Shown here: piece by piece, positions 8,956 to 17,341 of the stretch
Layout of the letters: every line of letters begins with the position of its first letter
How positions within the stretch are numbered: the first letter of the stretch is position 1
DNA from: Rhodospirillales bacterium
GTDB lineage: Bacteria; Pseudomonadota; Gammaproteobacteria; Nevskiales; Nevskiaceae
Reading direction: 5' to 3'
DNA length: 41,342 nt
Assembly (NCBI GenBank): GCA_903970615.1
Contig: CAJCJH010000042.1
Location: 1 to 41,342 of the forward strand
Notes under the pieces: generated by a model
What the model saw: only the letters and a program-made list of their open reading frames with translations
The model's database searches: none
Told to the model about the DNA's origin: nothing
Made by a program: the position numbers and the translations under genes

Positions 8956-10119
8956 ATGACTTCGCTCGACGTCTCCACTAATAGCTCCACAAGCCTTGCG
9001 CCACGATCAACGCAATCGCGTTTATTCGCCTGGTTGTGGAGACATCGCGGCTCGCTATTTTTCGTCGGCCTGCCGACATTACTGGCGGCGATTTATTACC
9101 TCCTGATCGCCGCCGATCTATACGCATCCGAAGCCCGCATCATCGTCCGCTCGCCCTCGCACCTGCAGGTCAGCGGACTTGCGGGATTGCTGCAGGGTTC
9201 TGGCCTGAGTCGAGCATCGGATGATGTTTACGCAGTCCACGACTTCATATTGTCGCGCGATGCGATCGATGCGCTGCAAAAGAAAATCGATCTCCGTGCG
9301 ATCTACAACCGGCCGGAAGCGGATTTCCTGGCACGTTTTCCTCGCCTGCCACATCAAGATACCACAGAGGATTTCTATCGTTACTATCAGAGCCGTGTCG
9401 ATATTTCATTCGATACGACCAGTGGAATTTGCTCGGTAACAGTAAAAGCATTTCGTCCCGAGGATGCGAAAGCGGTTGCCGATGCGCTGCTCGATGAAGC
9501 GGAAGCCTTGGTAAACCGCCTTAACCAGCGGGCCACCACCAACGCGGTCCACGATGTTCAAGTCGAAGTGGACGATCTCGAACGTAGGGCTGCCGAAGCG
9601 CAGCAGGATCTCTTGGCATACCGCAATCGGGAAACACTGCTTGATCCCGGCAAAACATCCGGCGCGATTTTTGAAACGCAATCCAAACTGCGCGGCGAAC
9701 TGGCTACTGCGCGGACGCGCCTGGCCGAACTCGAAAGCAGCGCTCCAAGCAGCCCGCAACGCGCTGATCTCGCCGGGCAGATCGCAGCGCTCGAACAACA
9801 GGTTGGCAGTCAGGGTTCACGCCTTGCGGGCAGCGATAGTTCAATGGCGCCGAAAATCCGTGAGTATGAAATGTTGACGCTGCGGCAGGAATTCGCATCA
9901 AAAGAATTGACCTCCGCGCTCGGTGCGCTCGAAAGTGCGCGTGCGGAAGCGCGCCGTCAGCAGATTTATATCGAACCGGTAGTCTCGGCCAACTTGCCCG
10001 ACAAGGCGCTTTATCCGAAACGCCTGACATCCATCCTGATCATTTTCGTCAGCTGTTTTCTGATTTACTCGATTGCTTTGCTACTGCTCGCTGGCGTCAA
10101 CGAACATGCGCAAGCTTGA
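8956..10119 (+). CDS. kpsE: Capsule export inner-membrane protein (KpsE/CtrB/BexC)
   Basis: This 387-residue polysaccharide co-polymerase-type protein links the KpsMT ABC transporter to the outer-membrane lipoprotein across the periplasm. A transmembrane segment lies at about residues 30-55 (LFFVGLPTLLAAIYYLLIAA) and another near the C-terminus (SILIIFVSCFLIYSIALLLL). Between them is the periplasmic domain with YASEARIIVRSPS, then a long coiled-coil rich in Glu, Gln, Arg and Ala (about 200-320). The topology and the C-terminal PDKALYPKRLTSI pattern before the second membrane segment are typical of the KpsE family. The ATG at 8956 follows AAGT-type purines weakly. The end overlaps kpsM by 14 bases. 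Confidence 0.93.
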   Translation: MTSLDVSTNSSTSLAPRSTQSRLFAWLWRHRGSLFFVGLPTLLAAIYYLLIAADLYASEARIIVRSPSHLQVSGLAGLLQGSGLSRASDDVYAVHDFILSRDAIDALQKKIDLRAIYNRPEADFLARFPRLPHQDTTEDFYRYYQSRVDISFDTTSGICSVTVKAFRPEDAKAVADALLDEAEALVNRLNQRATTNAVHDVQVEVDDLERRAAEAQQDLLAYRNRETLLDPGKTSGAIFETQSKLRGELATARTRLAELESSAPSSPQRADLAGQIAALEQQVGSQGSRLAGSDSSMAPKIREYEMLTLRQEFASKELTSALGALESARAEARRQQIYIEPVVSANLPDKALYPKRLTSILIIFVSCFLIYSIALLLLAGVNEHAQA

Positions 10120-10918
10120 GTCGCGAGCTTTGAGGTTTTTGGCATTGGTGGATGCTGCGAAGCTGCAACGGATCGTGATCGGCGCACTGATGCTGCGCGA
10201 AATCCATACCCGCTACGGCCGCGAAAATCTGGGGTTCGTCTGGCTGGTGGCTGAGCCGCTGATGTTCTGTCTCGGCGTCATCGGCATCTGGACAGCCATC
10301 CACGGCCGCTCGGAGCATGGCATACCGATTCTCGCTTTTGTCATCACCGGCTACATTCCGCTGACCTTATGGCGACACATAACAGCGCGCGCGATTCACT
10401 GCTTCCGAGCCAATAGCGCACTGCTCTATCACCGGCAAATCAGGATGCTCGATCTCCTGCTCGCGCGTATCGTTCTGGAAATTTACGGCGCGATCATCGC
10501 GTATATCGTCATCGCTTTCATCTTCTGGTCATTCGATCTTTATGAGCTACCCAAGAACTGGGGCATGTTCTATCTCGGCTGGTTCTACTTCATCCTGTTC
10601 TCGACGGGTATGGGTTTGATTATCGGCTCATTGACCGAAATTTATGAATGGATGGAAAAGCTGGTCGGACCTTTCATGTATTTTACTTTGCCGATCTGCG
10701 GGGTTTTTTTCATGGTGGACTGGCTGCCCGATCGCGCGCAGCGCTACGCCACTTACCTGCCAACCGTGAGTGCTTTTGAATTGATCCGCGGTGGTCAGTT
10801 TGGCAACGATGTTCAAGTCCACTATGACCTCGCCATCGCCAGTGCCAGTTGTGCAGTCCTGATCGGGCTTGGCCTGATTTTATGCCGCAATGTGCATCGT
10901 CACCTGATTATCGAATGA
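10106..10918 (+). CDS. kpsM: Capsule ABC transporter permease KpsM/CtrC
   Basis: This is the transmembrane subunit that flips the finished polysaccharide across the inner membrane. The 270-residue product has REIHTRYGRENLGFVWLVAEPL near the N-terminus, a strong family signature of capsule ABC-2 permeases. About six hydrophobic segments follow, including MFCLGVIGIWTAIHG, AIIAYIVIAFIFWSF, FYFILFSTGMGLIIGS and YFTLPICGVFFMVDWLP. I use the ATG at 10106 (MRKLESRAL); an upstream TTG at 10073 lies within kpsE and adds unrelated residues. The stop overlaps the kpsT start as ATGA. Length matches KpsM (about 260). Confidence 0.94.
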   Translation: MRKLESRALRFLALVDAAKLQRIVIGALMLREIHTRYGRENLGFVWLVAEPLMFCLGVIGIWTAIHGRSEHGIPILAFVITGYIPLTLWRHITARAIHCFRANSALLYHRQIRMLDLLLARIVLEIYGAIIAYIVIAFIFWSFDLYELPKNWGMFYLGWFYFILFSTGMGLIIGSLTEIYEWMEKLVGPFMYFTLPICGVFFMVDWLPDRAQRYATYLPTVSAFELIRGGQFGNDVQVHYDLAIASASCAVLIGLGLILCRNVHRHLIIE

Positions 10919-11565
10919 CGATCGTCGCCTCGAATCTACACAAGGTTTACGAAACACAGGGTCGCAGTCATGTGGTCCTGAATGATGTCAGTCTGGAAGT
11001 TCCTCGCGGCTTCAAGCTTGCGCTGCTCGGGCGCAACGGCGCCGGTAAATCGACATTGATCCGGCTGATCAGCAAGATCGAGTTGCCGACCCGCGGAAAA
11101 GTCACGCATGGCATGTCGGTGTCCTGGCCGCTCGGTTTTGGCGGCACTTTCCAGGGCAGTCTCACGGGCATCGACAATGTCAAGTTCATCTCGCGCATCT
11201 ATCGCGCCGATTACCACCGGCTGCGCCGTTTCGTTGACGAATTCGCCGAACTGGGCGCATTTCTATATCAGCCGGTAAAGACTTATTCTTCGGGTATGCG
11301 AGCGCGTCTGGCGTTTGCATTGTCGATCGCCATCGAGTTTGATTGCTACCTGATCGACGAAGTCATCATGGTGGGCGATCAGCGCTTTCATGCACGGTGC
11401 CAGGAACATCTGTTCAGCCGCCGTGCAGATCGCGCGCTGGTGATCGCATCTCACGATGGCGGCTTCCTGGCGCAGACTTGCGACGCTGCGATCGTACTAT
11501 CGCAGGGCCAGGCGCGCTACTACGACAACGTCACTCAGGCGGTCGCTGATTACCATGCGCTCTGA
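10915..11565 (+). CDS. kpsT: Capsule ABC transporter ATPase KpsT/CtrD
   Basis: This is the ATPase that powers capsule export through KpsM. The 216-residue length fits KpsT. Motifs are Walker A LLGRNGAGKSTLIRL (about residues 38-52), the KpsT-type signature TYSSGMRARLAFALS in place of the usual LSGG, Walker B FDCYLIDEVIMVGD, and a switch histidine in VIASHDGGFL. The loop SWPLGFGGTFQGSLTG is typical of polysaccharide ABC ATPases. The ATG at 10915 overlaps the kpsM stop by four bases. A longer in-frame start at 10849 lies inside kpsM and is not supported. Confidence 0.95.
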   Translation: MTIVASNLHKVYETQGRSHVVLNDVSLEVPRGFKLALLGRNGAGKSTLIRLISKIELPTRGKVTHGMSVSWPLGFGGTFQGSLTGIDNVKFISRIYRADYHRLRRFVDEFAELGAFLYQPVKTYSSGMRARLAFALSIAIEFDCYLIDEVIMVGDQRFHARCQEHLFSRRADRALVIASHDGGFLAQTCDAAIVLSQGQARYYDNVTQAVADYHAL

Positions 11566-11570
11566 ACCGC

Positions 11571-12497
11571 ATGCTTGAAGCGCCGCCGATCGGGCCGGTC
11601 AAGGGCAACGCAGCACGTCCGCTCTGGTCGGTGATGATTCCTGCTTACAACTGCGGCCATTATCTAAAAGAAGCACTAACGAGTGTCTTATCTCAGGCTC
11701 CGAAGCCTGAGATGATGCAGATTGAAGTGGTCGATGATTGCTCGATCGAAGACGATATCGAAGGCATCGTCAAACAAATTGGCAAAGGCCGCATCAACTT
11801 TTATCGGCAAGCGACCAACCAGGGTGCCATCCGCAATTTCAATACTTGCATCGAACGGGCACGTGGACATCTGGTTCATATCCTGCATGCCGACGATAGC
11901 GTGCTGCCGGATTTCTATAAGCACTTGCAAAATCATGCCGGCGCGAATCCACTACTCTCGCTGTTCGCAGTAAGAGCTTTTTTTGTTGACCAGACCGGCG
12001 CGGTCAAGTCGGCAAGTCCGCGGATTCCGGAACTCGAATCGGGCAGCCATTGCGCAAGCAGTCTTTATTACTCCAATCCGCTGAGAACGCCCGCCGTCGT
12101 GCTGCGGCGCAGTTTTTATGAGCAGCATGGTGGGTTCCTGCCGCGACTCGTGCATACCGCCGATTGCGAAATGTGGAGTCGGGCAATTGCGCTGGGCGGC
12201 GGCTTGGTCAGTCCTGAGATACTGGCTTGCTATCGCTCGTTTCCGGATAACGACACTGGTCGTCTTGCCAGGACCGCAGAAAATCTCAGGGACTTGCAGA
12301 GATTCAATGCTGTGCTGGCACAGCGCGCTCCAGATTTTGATCCGCATCGCGCAAGAAAATCGGTTAAAACTATAGCTGTTAAACAGACTCGCTACTTCCG
12401 TGCCTCGAACGATCGTTCGGCCTATGAAGCGAATCGTAGATTCTTGAACGAAAATTCCTGTTGGTACTGGCGCATCATCAATGGATGGGTCCATTAG
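11571..12497 (+). CDS. Glycosyltransferase family 2
   Basis: This is a 308-residue GT-A fold glycosyltransferase. The N-terminus has SVMIPAYNCGHYLKEALTSV, the nucleotide-binding beta strand of GT2 enzymes. IEVVDDCSIED and NQGAIRNFNTCIERARG follow, then the metal-binding ADDSVLPDFY (D-D-S) and a C-terminal TADCEMWSRAIALGG acceptor/base region. No membrane segments are present. It starts five bases after the kpsT stop, so it belongs to the same transcript. The likely role is to add one sugar of the capsule repeat unit; donor and acceptor are unknown. It ends three bases before the end of the convergent GT8-like gene, leaving no room for a separate terminator. Confidence 0.9.
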   Translation: MLEAPPIGPVKGNAARPLWSVMIPAYNCGHYLKEALTSVLSQAPKPEMMQIEVVDDCSIEDDIEGIVKQIGKGRINFYRQATNQGAIRNFNTCIERARGHLVHILHADDSVLPDFYKHLQNHAGANPLLSLFAVRAFFVDQTGAVKSASPRIPELESGSHCASSLYYSNPLRTPAVVLRRSFYEQHGGFLPRLVHTADCEMWSRAIALGGGLVSPEILACYRSFPDNDTGRLARTAENLRDLQRFNAVLAQRAPDFDPHRARKSVKTIAVKQTRYFRASNDRSAYEANRRFLNENSCWYWRIINGWVH

Positions 12498-12500
12498 CCA

Positions 12501-13433
12501 TCAGGATCGCCATTTGAAGCGACGGCGCAAGCTCGTTACTGCATCCGATGTCGGGCATGGTTGCCGGTTCAAGTGTTGGCAGTAAAGCGTTAGCAGTGCA
12601 GCCAATGGAGCATTCGCAATAACTTCATGACGATTTTGATAGCGCGATAGCTCGGTGGGGTTTTTGATATCGAAGCCGCTGAAATGAAAAAAAAGCAATG
12701 GCTCATCGTTGACAGTGAGTTGCCCGGAATGATGAACCTGCAAGCGCCGCTCATGCAGATTCCAGTAAGCCACATTGGCACCGGGATGGCGGCAGATCAC
12801 AGTACCAGGGAACAACACCGGCACCAAATCCAGCCAGCGCTGATCCCCACACATGCCTTCTTTCGGAGCGTTATAAGCATATTGCTGCGTCATTGACGAA
12901 AACCAAGCCAGGAATGCCTTGCCTTGGACGGTATTGCGCACACCCAGATAGCCTCCGTTGAAAACACCACTGCGCAGCAGCGTCAGCGGGCGCGGAGTCA
13001 TTCCATCGTCTGGAATCGGACTCAAACTATGCGGAGTCAGCAGCAGGTCGGCGTTGGCGAGCTGCTGTACCATCGGATCGAAGCGGGCGAACGCCAAGCA
13101 ATCGCTGTCAATGTAGTGTGCTTGATCCACGGTCTCGTCGAGAATCCGTGCCAACAAAAATGGCTTGGCGGCAAAACACAATTCGGCAAGGCTATAACGC
13201 CTGCGCATCGCACTCAGCACGGCGGCCGGAATACAGTCCGCGAGACTCAGCGCGCGAATACCGTCGGGTAACGGCGGCAAAAGATCGATGGCGAGCAAGC
13301 TCAGCACAGCGTTCGGATGTTGGTCACGCAGGCTCAGCAGGCTGGTCAAGGCTTGCTGGTAATGACTGAATGAAGCAATGCTGCAAAACGACAGTCGGAT
13401 GTTCTTGATTGTGGACTTGTCGAAAGGTTCCAT
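12501..13433 (-). CDS. Putative glycosyltransferase, GT8-like GT-A fold
   Basis: This 310-residue protein is encoded on the strand opposite to the rest of the capsule operon. It has IKNIRLSFCSIASFSHYQQA at the start, and YIDSDCLAF with a D-S-D metal motif at residues 109-111. GVFNGGYLGVRNT at about 155, CGDQRWLDLVPVLFPG at about 195, and a C-terminal LLFFHFSGFDI (a His-containing strand typical of GT8-type enzymes) follow. These features fit a nucleotide-sugar transferase with a retaining GT8-like fold. I am confident of the fold and less so of the exact family. A putative sugar transfer to the capsule is inferred from its place inside the locus. It is divergent from the methyltransferase gene. 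Confidence 0.75.
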   Translation of the reverse strand: MEPFDKSTIKNIRLSFCSIASFSHYQQALTSLLSLRDQHPNAVLSLLAIDLLPPLPDGIRALSLADCIPAAVLSAMRRRYSLAELCFAAKPFLLARILDETVDQAHYIDSDCLAFARFDPMVQQLANADLLLTPHSLSPIPDDGMTPRPLTLLRSGVFNGGYLGVRNTVQGKAFLAWFSSMTQQYAYNAPKEGMCGDQRWLDLVPVLFPGTVICRHPGANVAYWNLHERRLQVHHSGQLTVNDEPLLFFHFSGFDIKNPTELSRYQNRHEVIANAPLAALLTLYCQHLNRQPCPTSDAVTSLRRRFKWRS

Positions 13434-13566
13434 GGTTAATCTCGATGCTTGTTTATGCGCTAGTATTTATCCACCTACTGGCAGGAATGTTGTGAACGGG
13501 AACCGTTTTGTTCACTCCTGATTACCGGCATAACCATAGTCTTAAATAAAAAGGGGATCATTTCTT
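13434..13566. promoter_or_regulatory. Divergent intergenic region with nested inverted repeats
   Basis: This 133-base gap separates the minus-strand GT8-like gene from the plus-strand methyltransferase gene and should hold promoters for both. It contains AACGG-GAA-CCGTT (13495-13507) and an overlapping dyad GTGAAC-N12-GTTCAC (13492-13515). TTGTTC at 13508 with TAACCA 17 bases downstream is a weak promoter candidate for the plus-strand genes, and the outer dyad overlaps its -35. The run AAGGGG before the TTG start at 13567 is the likely ribosome binding site. Confidence 0.35.
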
Positions 13567-14373
13567 TTGACCAAAAATAAATATCGGCCATCGAGAACAA
13601 GACGGTCGGATCCTGTTCTGGAAGAGCTTCGCAAGGAACTGGCCGAGCTGCGGGCTGAAGTGAAACAGATGCGTGCTGTCGCCGAGCCTGAATTTCGGCG
13701 TCTCAGCAACAGCTTGATCGAAATTGAGATCGGTGCGCGCCGCAACATCCGTTTTGCGATGGAGCGTTTGGCAGTACAAGAAAGCGGTCAACTGGCGATG
13801 ACGGAGATGCTGAATGCACGGTCATTCTCGCATCCGGACGACACCCTCGCCTACGCGCTGTCGCTGGCGCCCCGCGGTGGACTCGCGCTGGAATTCGGCG
13901 TCTACAGTGGCGGCACCTTGAATCAGATAGCCAAGGCCCGAGGTGATGGTCGCGTTTATGGTTTCGACTCGTTTCAAGGGCTGCCAGAAGCCTGGCGGGC
14001 GGATTTCCCAGCCGGGGCGTTTGCCGTCAATCAACTGCCCGATGTACAGAATGCAGAACTGGTCGTCGGCTGGTTCGATCAGACTCTGCCCGGTTTTATG
14101 CAACAGCATCCGGAACCGGTTGACTTCCTGCACGTTGATTGTGATCTGTACTCTTCAACACGTACCGTATTCGACTTCGTCGGGTCGCGCCTGCGCGCCG
14201 GCAGCGTGGTACTGTTCGACGAATTCTTCAATTACACCGGTTGGCGCGAGCACGAATTCAAAGCCTGGAACGAATACGTCCAGAGTAGCGGCACGCGTTT
14301 TTGCTATGAGGCGTATACCTTCAACAACGAACAGGTCGCGCTCCGCATACTCGAGACACCTGATCCTTCGTGA
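13567..14373 (+). CDS. TylF/MycF-like SAM-dependent methyltransferase
   Basis: This 268-residue class I methyltransferase resembles the macrocin O-methyltransferase (TylF) family that methylates sugar hydroxyls. The SAM-binding site is LALEFGVYSGGTL (about residues 106-118), with the acidic residue D134 in VYGFDSFQGLPE, the metal-ligand-like VDFLHVDCDLYSST (D191, D193) and VVLFDEFFNYTGW (D218). The first about 60 residues are charged with a predicted coiled coil (LEELRKELAELRAEVKQM), which may mediate oligomerisation or binding to other locus proteins. It starts with TTG at 13567 after AAGGGG. Its stop overlaps the GTG of the next gene. A likely role is O-methylation of a capsule sugar. Confidence 0.85.
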   Translation: MTKNKYRPSRTRRSDPVLEELRKELAELRAEVKQMRAVAEPEFRRLSNSLIEIEIGARRNIRFAMERLAVQESGQLAMTEMLNARSFSHPDDTLAYALSLAPRGGLALEFGVYSGGTLNQIAKARGDGRVYGFDSFQGLPEAWRADFPAGAFAVNQLPDVQNAELVVGWFDQTLPGFMQQHPEPVDFLHVDCDLYSSTRTVFDFVGSRLRAGSVVLFDEFFNYTGWREHEFKAWNEYVQSSGTRFCYEAYTFNNEQVALRILETPDPS

Positions 14374-16172
14374 CTGTACATCTGCTGCAAAAAACGCAAT
14401 GGCCGCGCGGAGCGACCATCAGCGCGCCTGAAGCGCTCTACTTCCGCGCTGAGCCACGTGCCAGTTGGCTTTTCGACCCCGCCGTCAGCCTGAAAGCATC
14501 CCTACATGGCGATGGCGAATATTTACTGGCATTCAACACCTTCTTTGGTGCCTTGTCGCTGACCACCTGGTGCGGCGCCGCGGCGATCGACAGCGTCATC
14601 GTTTCGCTGCGTTTCAGCGGCACGCTGACCTTGAAAATCTACGAAGAAAATGGCTACGAAGGGCCAGCCTTGCTTTGGGAACAGCGCGTCAGCGGCGACG
14701 GCAACGAGTTTCGTGTCTTGCTCAATGGACTACTCGGACATCGCGGCAGCTTATATCCTGTATTCAGCCTGAAGCGCGGCGACGATCTGGAATTCTTTGA
14801 ACTCGCTTATTACACGACCAAGCCGCCCGTTCACCAACCGCGCCTGGCGATCGTGATGCCGACATATCGGCGCGAACTTTATGCGCATCGCAATATTGAA
14901 TTGATCCGCAGTCAGGTTCTCGCAAGCGAAAATCAGCGCTGCAAACTTTTCGTAATCGATAATGGCCAGACCTTGCCGGCCCACTTCGGTAATGGTGTAG
15001 AGGTCATCAAGAATCCTAATTTCGGCGGCTCTGGCGGCTTTGCCCGCGGCATGCTGGAACTGCAAAAAGAAGCCACCACCTACACCCACGTGTTGTTCTG
15101 TGATGACGACGTATTGATCGAGCCGCAGGCGATCAAACGTCTCTTGAACCTGCTTGGATACGTCTCCGGCGACTTCATCATTTCTGGCGGCATGATGAAG
15201 ATGGGCGCCAAAACGCGCCTGCATGAGAAGAGCGCGAATGTCCTCGGCATGCATTTCTCCAGTAATAAATCGAATGTCGATCTCACCGATCCTGCCGTCA
15301 TTGCACGCTACGATGAAAGCTCGTTCGCAACCTTCTGCGGCTGGTGGTTCGTTTGCTACCCGCTGGCTACTAATGCCGAACAGTTGCTGCCGAGTCCGTT
15401 TTTTGTCGGCTGGGACGATGTGGAAATGGGGCTACGCTGCAATCGCATGAAAATGCGCACGCTATCGCTGCTCGGCGTCGCTGTCTGGCACGAGGAGTTC
15501 GAGAAAAAGGATATCAACTGGCGCTGGTTTTACCATACGCGCAATGGCCTGATTACCGCGCTGCTGTACGACGGCAGCCGGCGCGCACTGCGCGATACGT
15601 GGATCGAAATCATGACTGCACTATTAACCTATCGCTACGAGCAGGCGCAGTTCAGGATCGAGGGACTCGAAGCCGTCGCGCAGGGCAGCAAAGCCCTTTA
15701 CATACAACGCGCGGATGAGTTGCATCAGCAACTGGTGCAGCGGCAGAAAAACGCCTTCATGGATGTCAGCAAAGACATTATTCTGGATCGTTACAAAAGG
15801 CCGCTTAAGCGATCCTTGATACGCAAGTTATTCGCGCGCGCGACCATGAACGGACACCTGTTGCCGAACTGGTGCTTCAAGAGCGCACGCGAACCATCGC
15901 ATCCGGGTTGGGTCGTGGAAAACATTCACGCAACTACCTTGGTGCGGATATTCCGCTGTCCCAGAGTGGTTTATTACGAGCCCACCAGCGGCCGCGGCAT
16001 GATTTGCACGATCGACCATACGCGTTATTTCCACTTGCTGGGCCGCTTTTGCGTGATCTGGCTGCGTCTATTTTTTTCGTGGGGAAATTTGCGTACACAT
16101 TGGCGCACTGAACATCCCAAGCTGATTTCTTCCGCATTCTGGCGCGAGTATCTCGACTTGCCCAGGCCTTGA
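14370..16172 (+). CDS. GlfT2-like galactofuranosyltransferase
   Basis: This 600-residue protein closely follows the layout of mycobacterial GlfT2. It has an N-terminal beta-rich domain (about residues 1-150), a GT-A domain starting LAIVMPTYRRELYAH, and the metal triad in VLFCDDDVLI (D245-D247). The catalytic WDDVE (D349-D350), the WHEEF histidine (H374) and a helical C-terminal region complete it. GlfT2 transfers galactofuranose from UDP-Galf. The very next gene is glf, which makes UDP-Galf, and this strongly supports the assignment. The GTG start at 14370 overlaps the methyltransferase stop. Whether it is bifunctional (alternating linkages) like the mycobacterial enzyme cannot be told from sequence alone. 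Confidence 0.87.
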   Translation: MTVHLLQKTQWPRGATISAPEALYFRAEPRASWLFDPAVSLKASLHGDGEYLLAFNTFFGALSLTTWCGAAAIDSVIVSLRFSGTLTLKIYEENGYEGPALLWEQRVSGDGNEFRVLLNGLLGHRGSLYPVFSLKRGDDLEFFELAYYTTKPPVHQPRLAIVMPTYRRELYAHRNIELIRSQVLASENQRCKLFVIDNGQTLPAHFGNGVEVIKNPNFGGSGGFARGMLELQKEATTYTHVLFCDDDVLIEPQAIKRLLNLLGYVSGDFIISGGMMKMGAKTRLHEKSANVLGMHFSSNKSNVDLTDPAVIARYDESSFATFCGWWFVCYPLATNAEQLLPSPFFVGWDDVEMGLRCNRMKMRTLSLLGVAVWHEEFEKKDINWRWFYHTRNGLITALLYDGSRRALRDTWIEIMTALLTYRYEQAQFRIEGLEAVAQGSKALYIQRADELHQQLVQRQKNAFMDVSKDIILDRYKRPLKRSLIRKLFARATMNGHLLPNWCFKSAREPSHPGWVVENIHATTLVRIFRCPRVVYYEPTSGRGMICTIDHTRYFHLLGRFCVIWLRLFFSWGNLRTHWRTEHPKLISSAFWREYLDLPRP

Positions 16173-16188
16173 ATTTGAGCGTGAACCG

Positions 16189-17331
16189 ATGCACTTTCTA
16201 GTGGTTGGCGCAGGCTTTTCCGGTGCCGTTATCGCACGCGAACTAGCACAGGCTGGACACACGGTAGAAGTCCGCGAGCGCCGGCCCTACGTCGGCGGCA
16301 ATTGCTACACGCGGCGACATGGAACCGGTGTGATGCTGCACGTCCACGGGCCGCATATTTTTCATACCGACGATGAAGCGGTATGGACGTACATCCAGCG
16401 TTTCGCAGTGATGCGGCCTTACGTCAACCGCGTCAAGGCCGTCAGCGGCGGCCGCATCTATTCGCTACCGATCAATCTGCACACGATCAATCAATTCTTT
16501 GGCACTACGTTCAATCCCAGTCAGGCGCGGGAATTCATTCAGGCGCGCGCAGATGCCAGTATCAAAGATCCACAGACTTTCGAGGAACAAGCACTGAAGT
16601 TCGTTGGCCCAGAACTTTACCGGGCATTTTTCGCCGGTTACACCGCAAAACAATGGGGCGTGGCGCCATCGCTATTACCGGCAAGTATCCTCAAGCGCCT
16701 GCCCTTGCGATTTAATTACGACGACAACTATTTTGCGCATCGCTATCAAGGTATTCCCGAAGAAGGCTATACCGCAGCGATCGAACGCATTCTGGATCAT
16801 CCGAATATCGACTTGAAGCTCGATGTAGAAGTGTCGCCGCGGCAAGCAGATTCCGCCGATCATATTTTCTGGACCGGCCCGCTCGACGCCTGGTTCGATT
16901 ACGCCTACGGACGCTTGGCGTATCGCACGCTGGATTTCGAAACCGAAGTCAGCCAAGGCGATTTTCAGGGCAATGCGGTCATCAATTACTGCGATGCCGA
17001 AGTGCCTTATACCCGCATTACCGAACACAAGCATTTCGCGCCATGGGAACAGCATTCCAATACTTTGATTTACCGCGAATATAGCCGCGATTGCGGCCCC
17101 GCAGATACACCGTATTACCCTGTCCGCTTGTCGAGCGACATGCAGCGACTTAACCAATATTTACAAAGCGCAACATCCAGTAACGGCGTTACTTTTGCAG
17201 GCAGATTGGGCACCTATCGCTACCTTGATATGGACGTTACGATACGCGAAGCTCTAGACATCGCAACCGGTGCTCTGAGCGCTATCGAGAGCAATCAGTC
17301 GCCGCTGCCTTTTTATGTGAATTCCGGGTAG
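16189..17331 (+). CDS. glf: UDP-galactopyranose mutase
   Basis: Glf is a flavoenzyme that interconverts UDP-galactopyranose and UDP-galactofuranose in the cytosol. The 380-residue length is normal. Visible features are the FAD-binding VVGAGFSGAVIARELA (residues 5-20), VEVRERRPYVGGNCYT, the substrate loop region HVHGPHIFHTDDEAVW, the Arg-containing VPYTRITEHKHF and the C-terminal flavin motif GRLGTYRYLDMDVTI. It lies 16 bases after the GlfT2-like gene and 10 bases before the fusion gene. It supplies donor for galactofuranose in the capsule. Confidence 0.97.
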   Translation: MHFLVVGAGFSGAVIARELAQAGHTVEVRERRPYVGGNCYTRRHGTGVMLHVHGPHIFHTDDEAVWTYIQRFAVMRPYVNRVKAVSGGRIYSLPINLHTINQFFGTTFNPSQAREFIQARADASIKDPQTFEEQALKFVGPELYRAFFAGYTAKQWGVAPSLLPASILKRLPLRFNYDDNYFAHRYQGIPEEGYTAAIERILDHPNIDLKLDVEVSPRQADSADHIFWTGPLDAWFDYAYGRLAYRTLDFETEVSQGDFQGNAVINYCDAEVPYTRITEHKHFAPWEQHSNTLIYREYSRDCGPADTPYYPVRLSSDMQRLNQYLQSATSSNGVTFAGRLGTYRYLDMDVTIREALDIATGALSAIESNQSPLPFYVNSG

Positions 17332-17341
17332 AGATTCAGGG

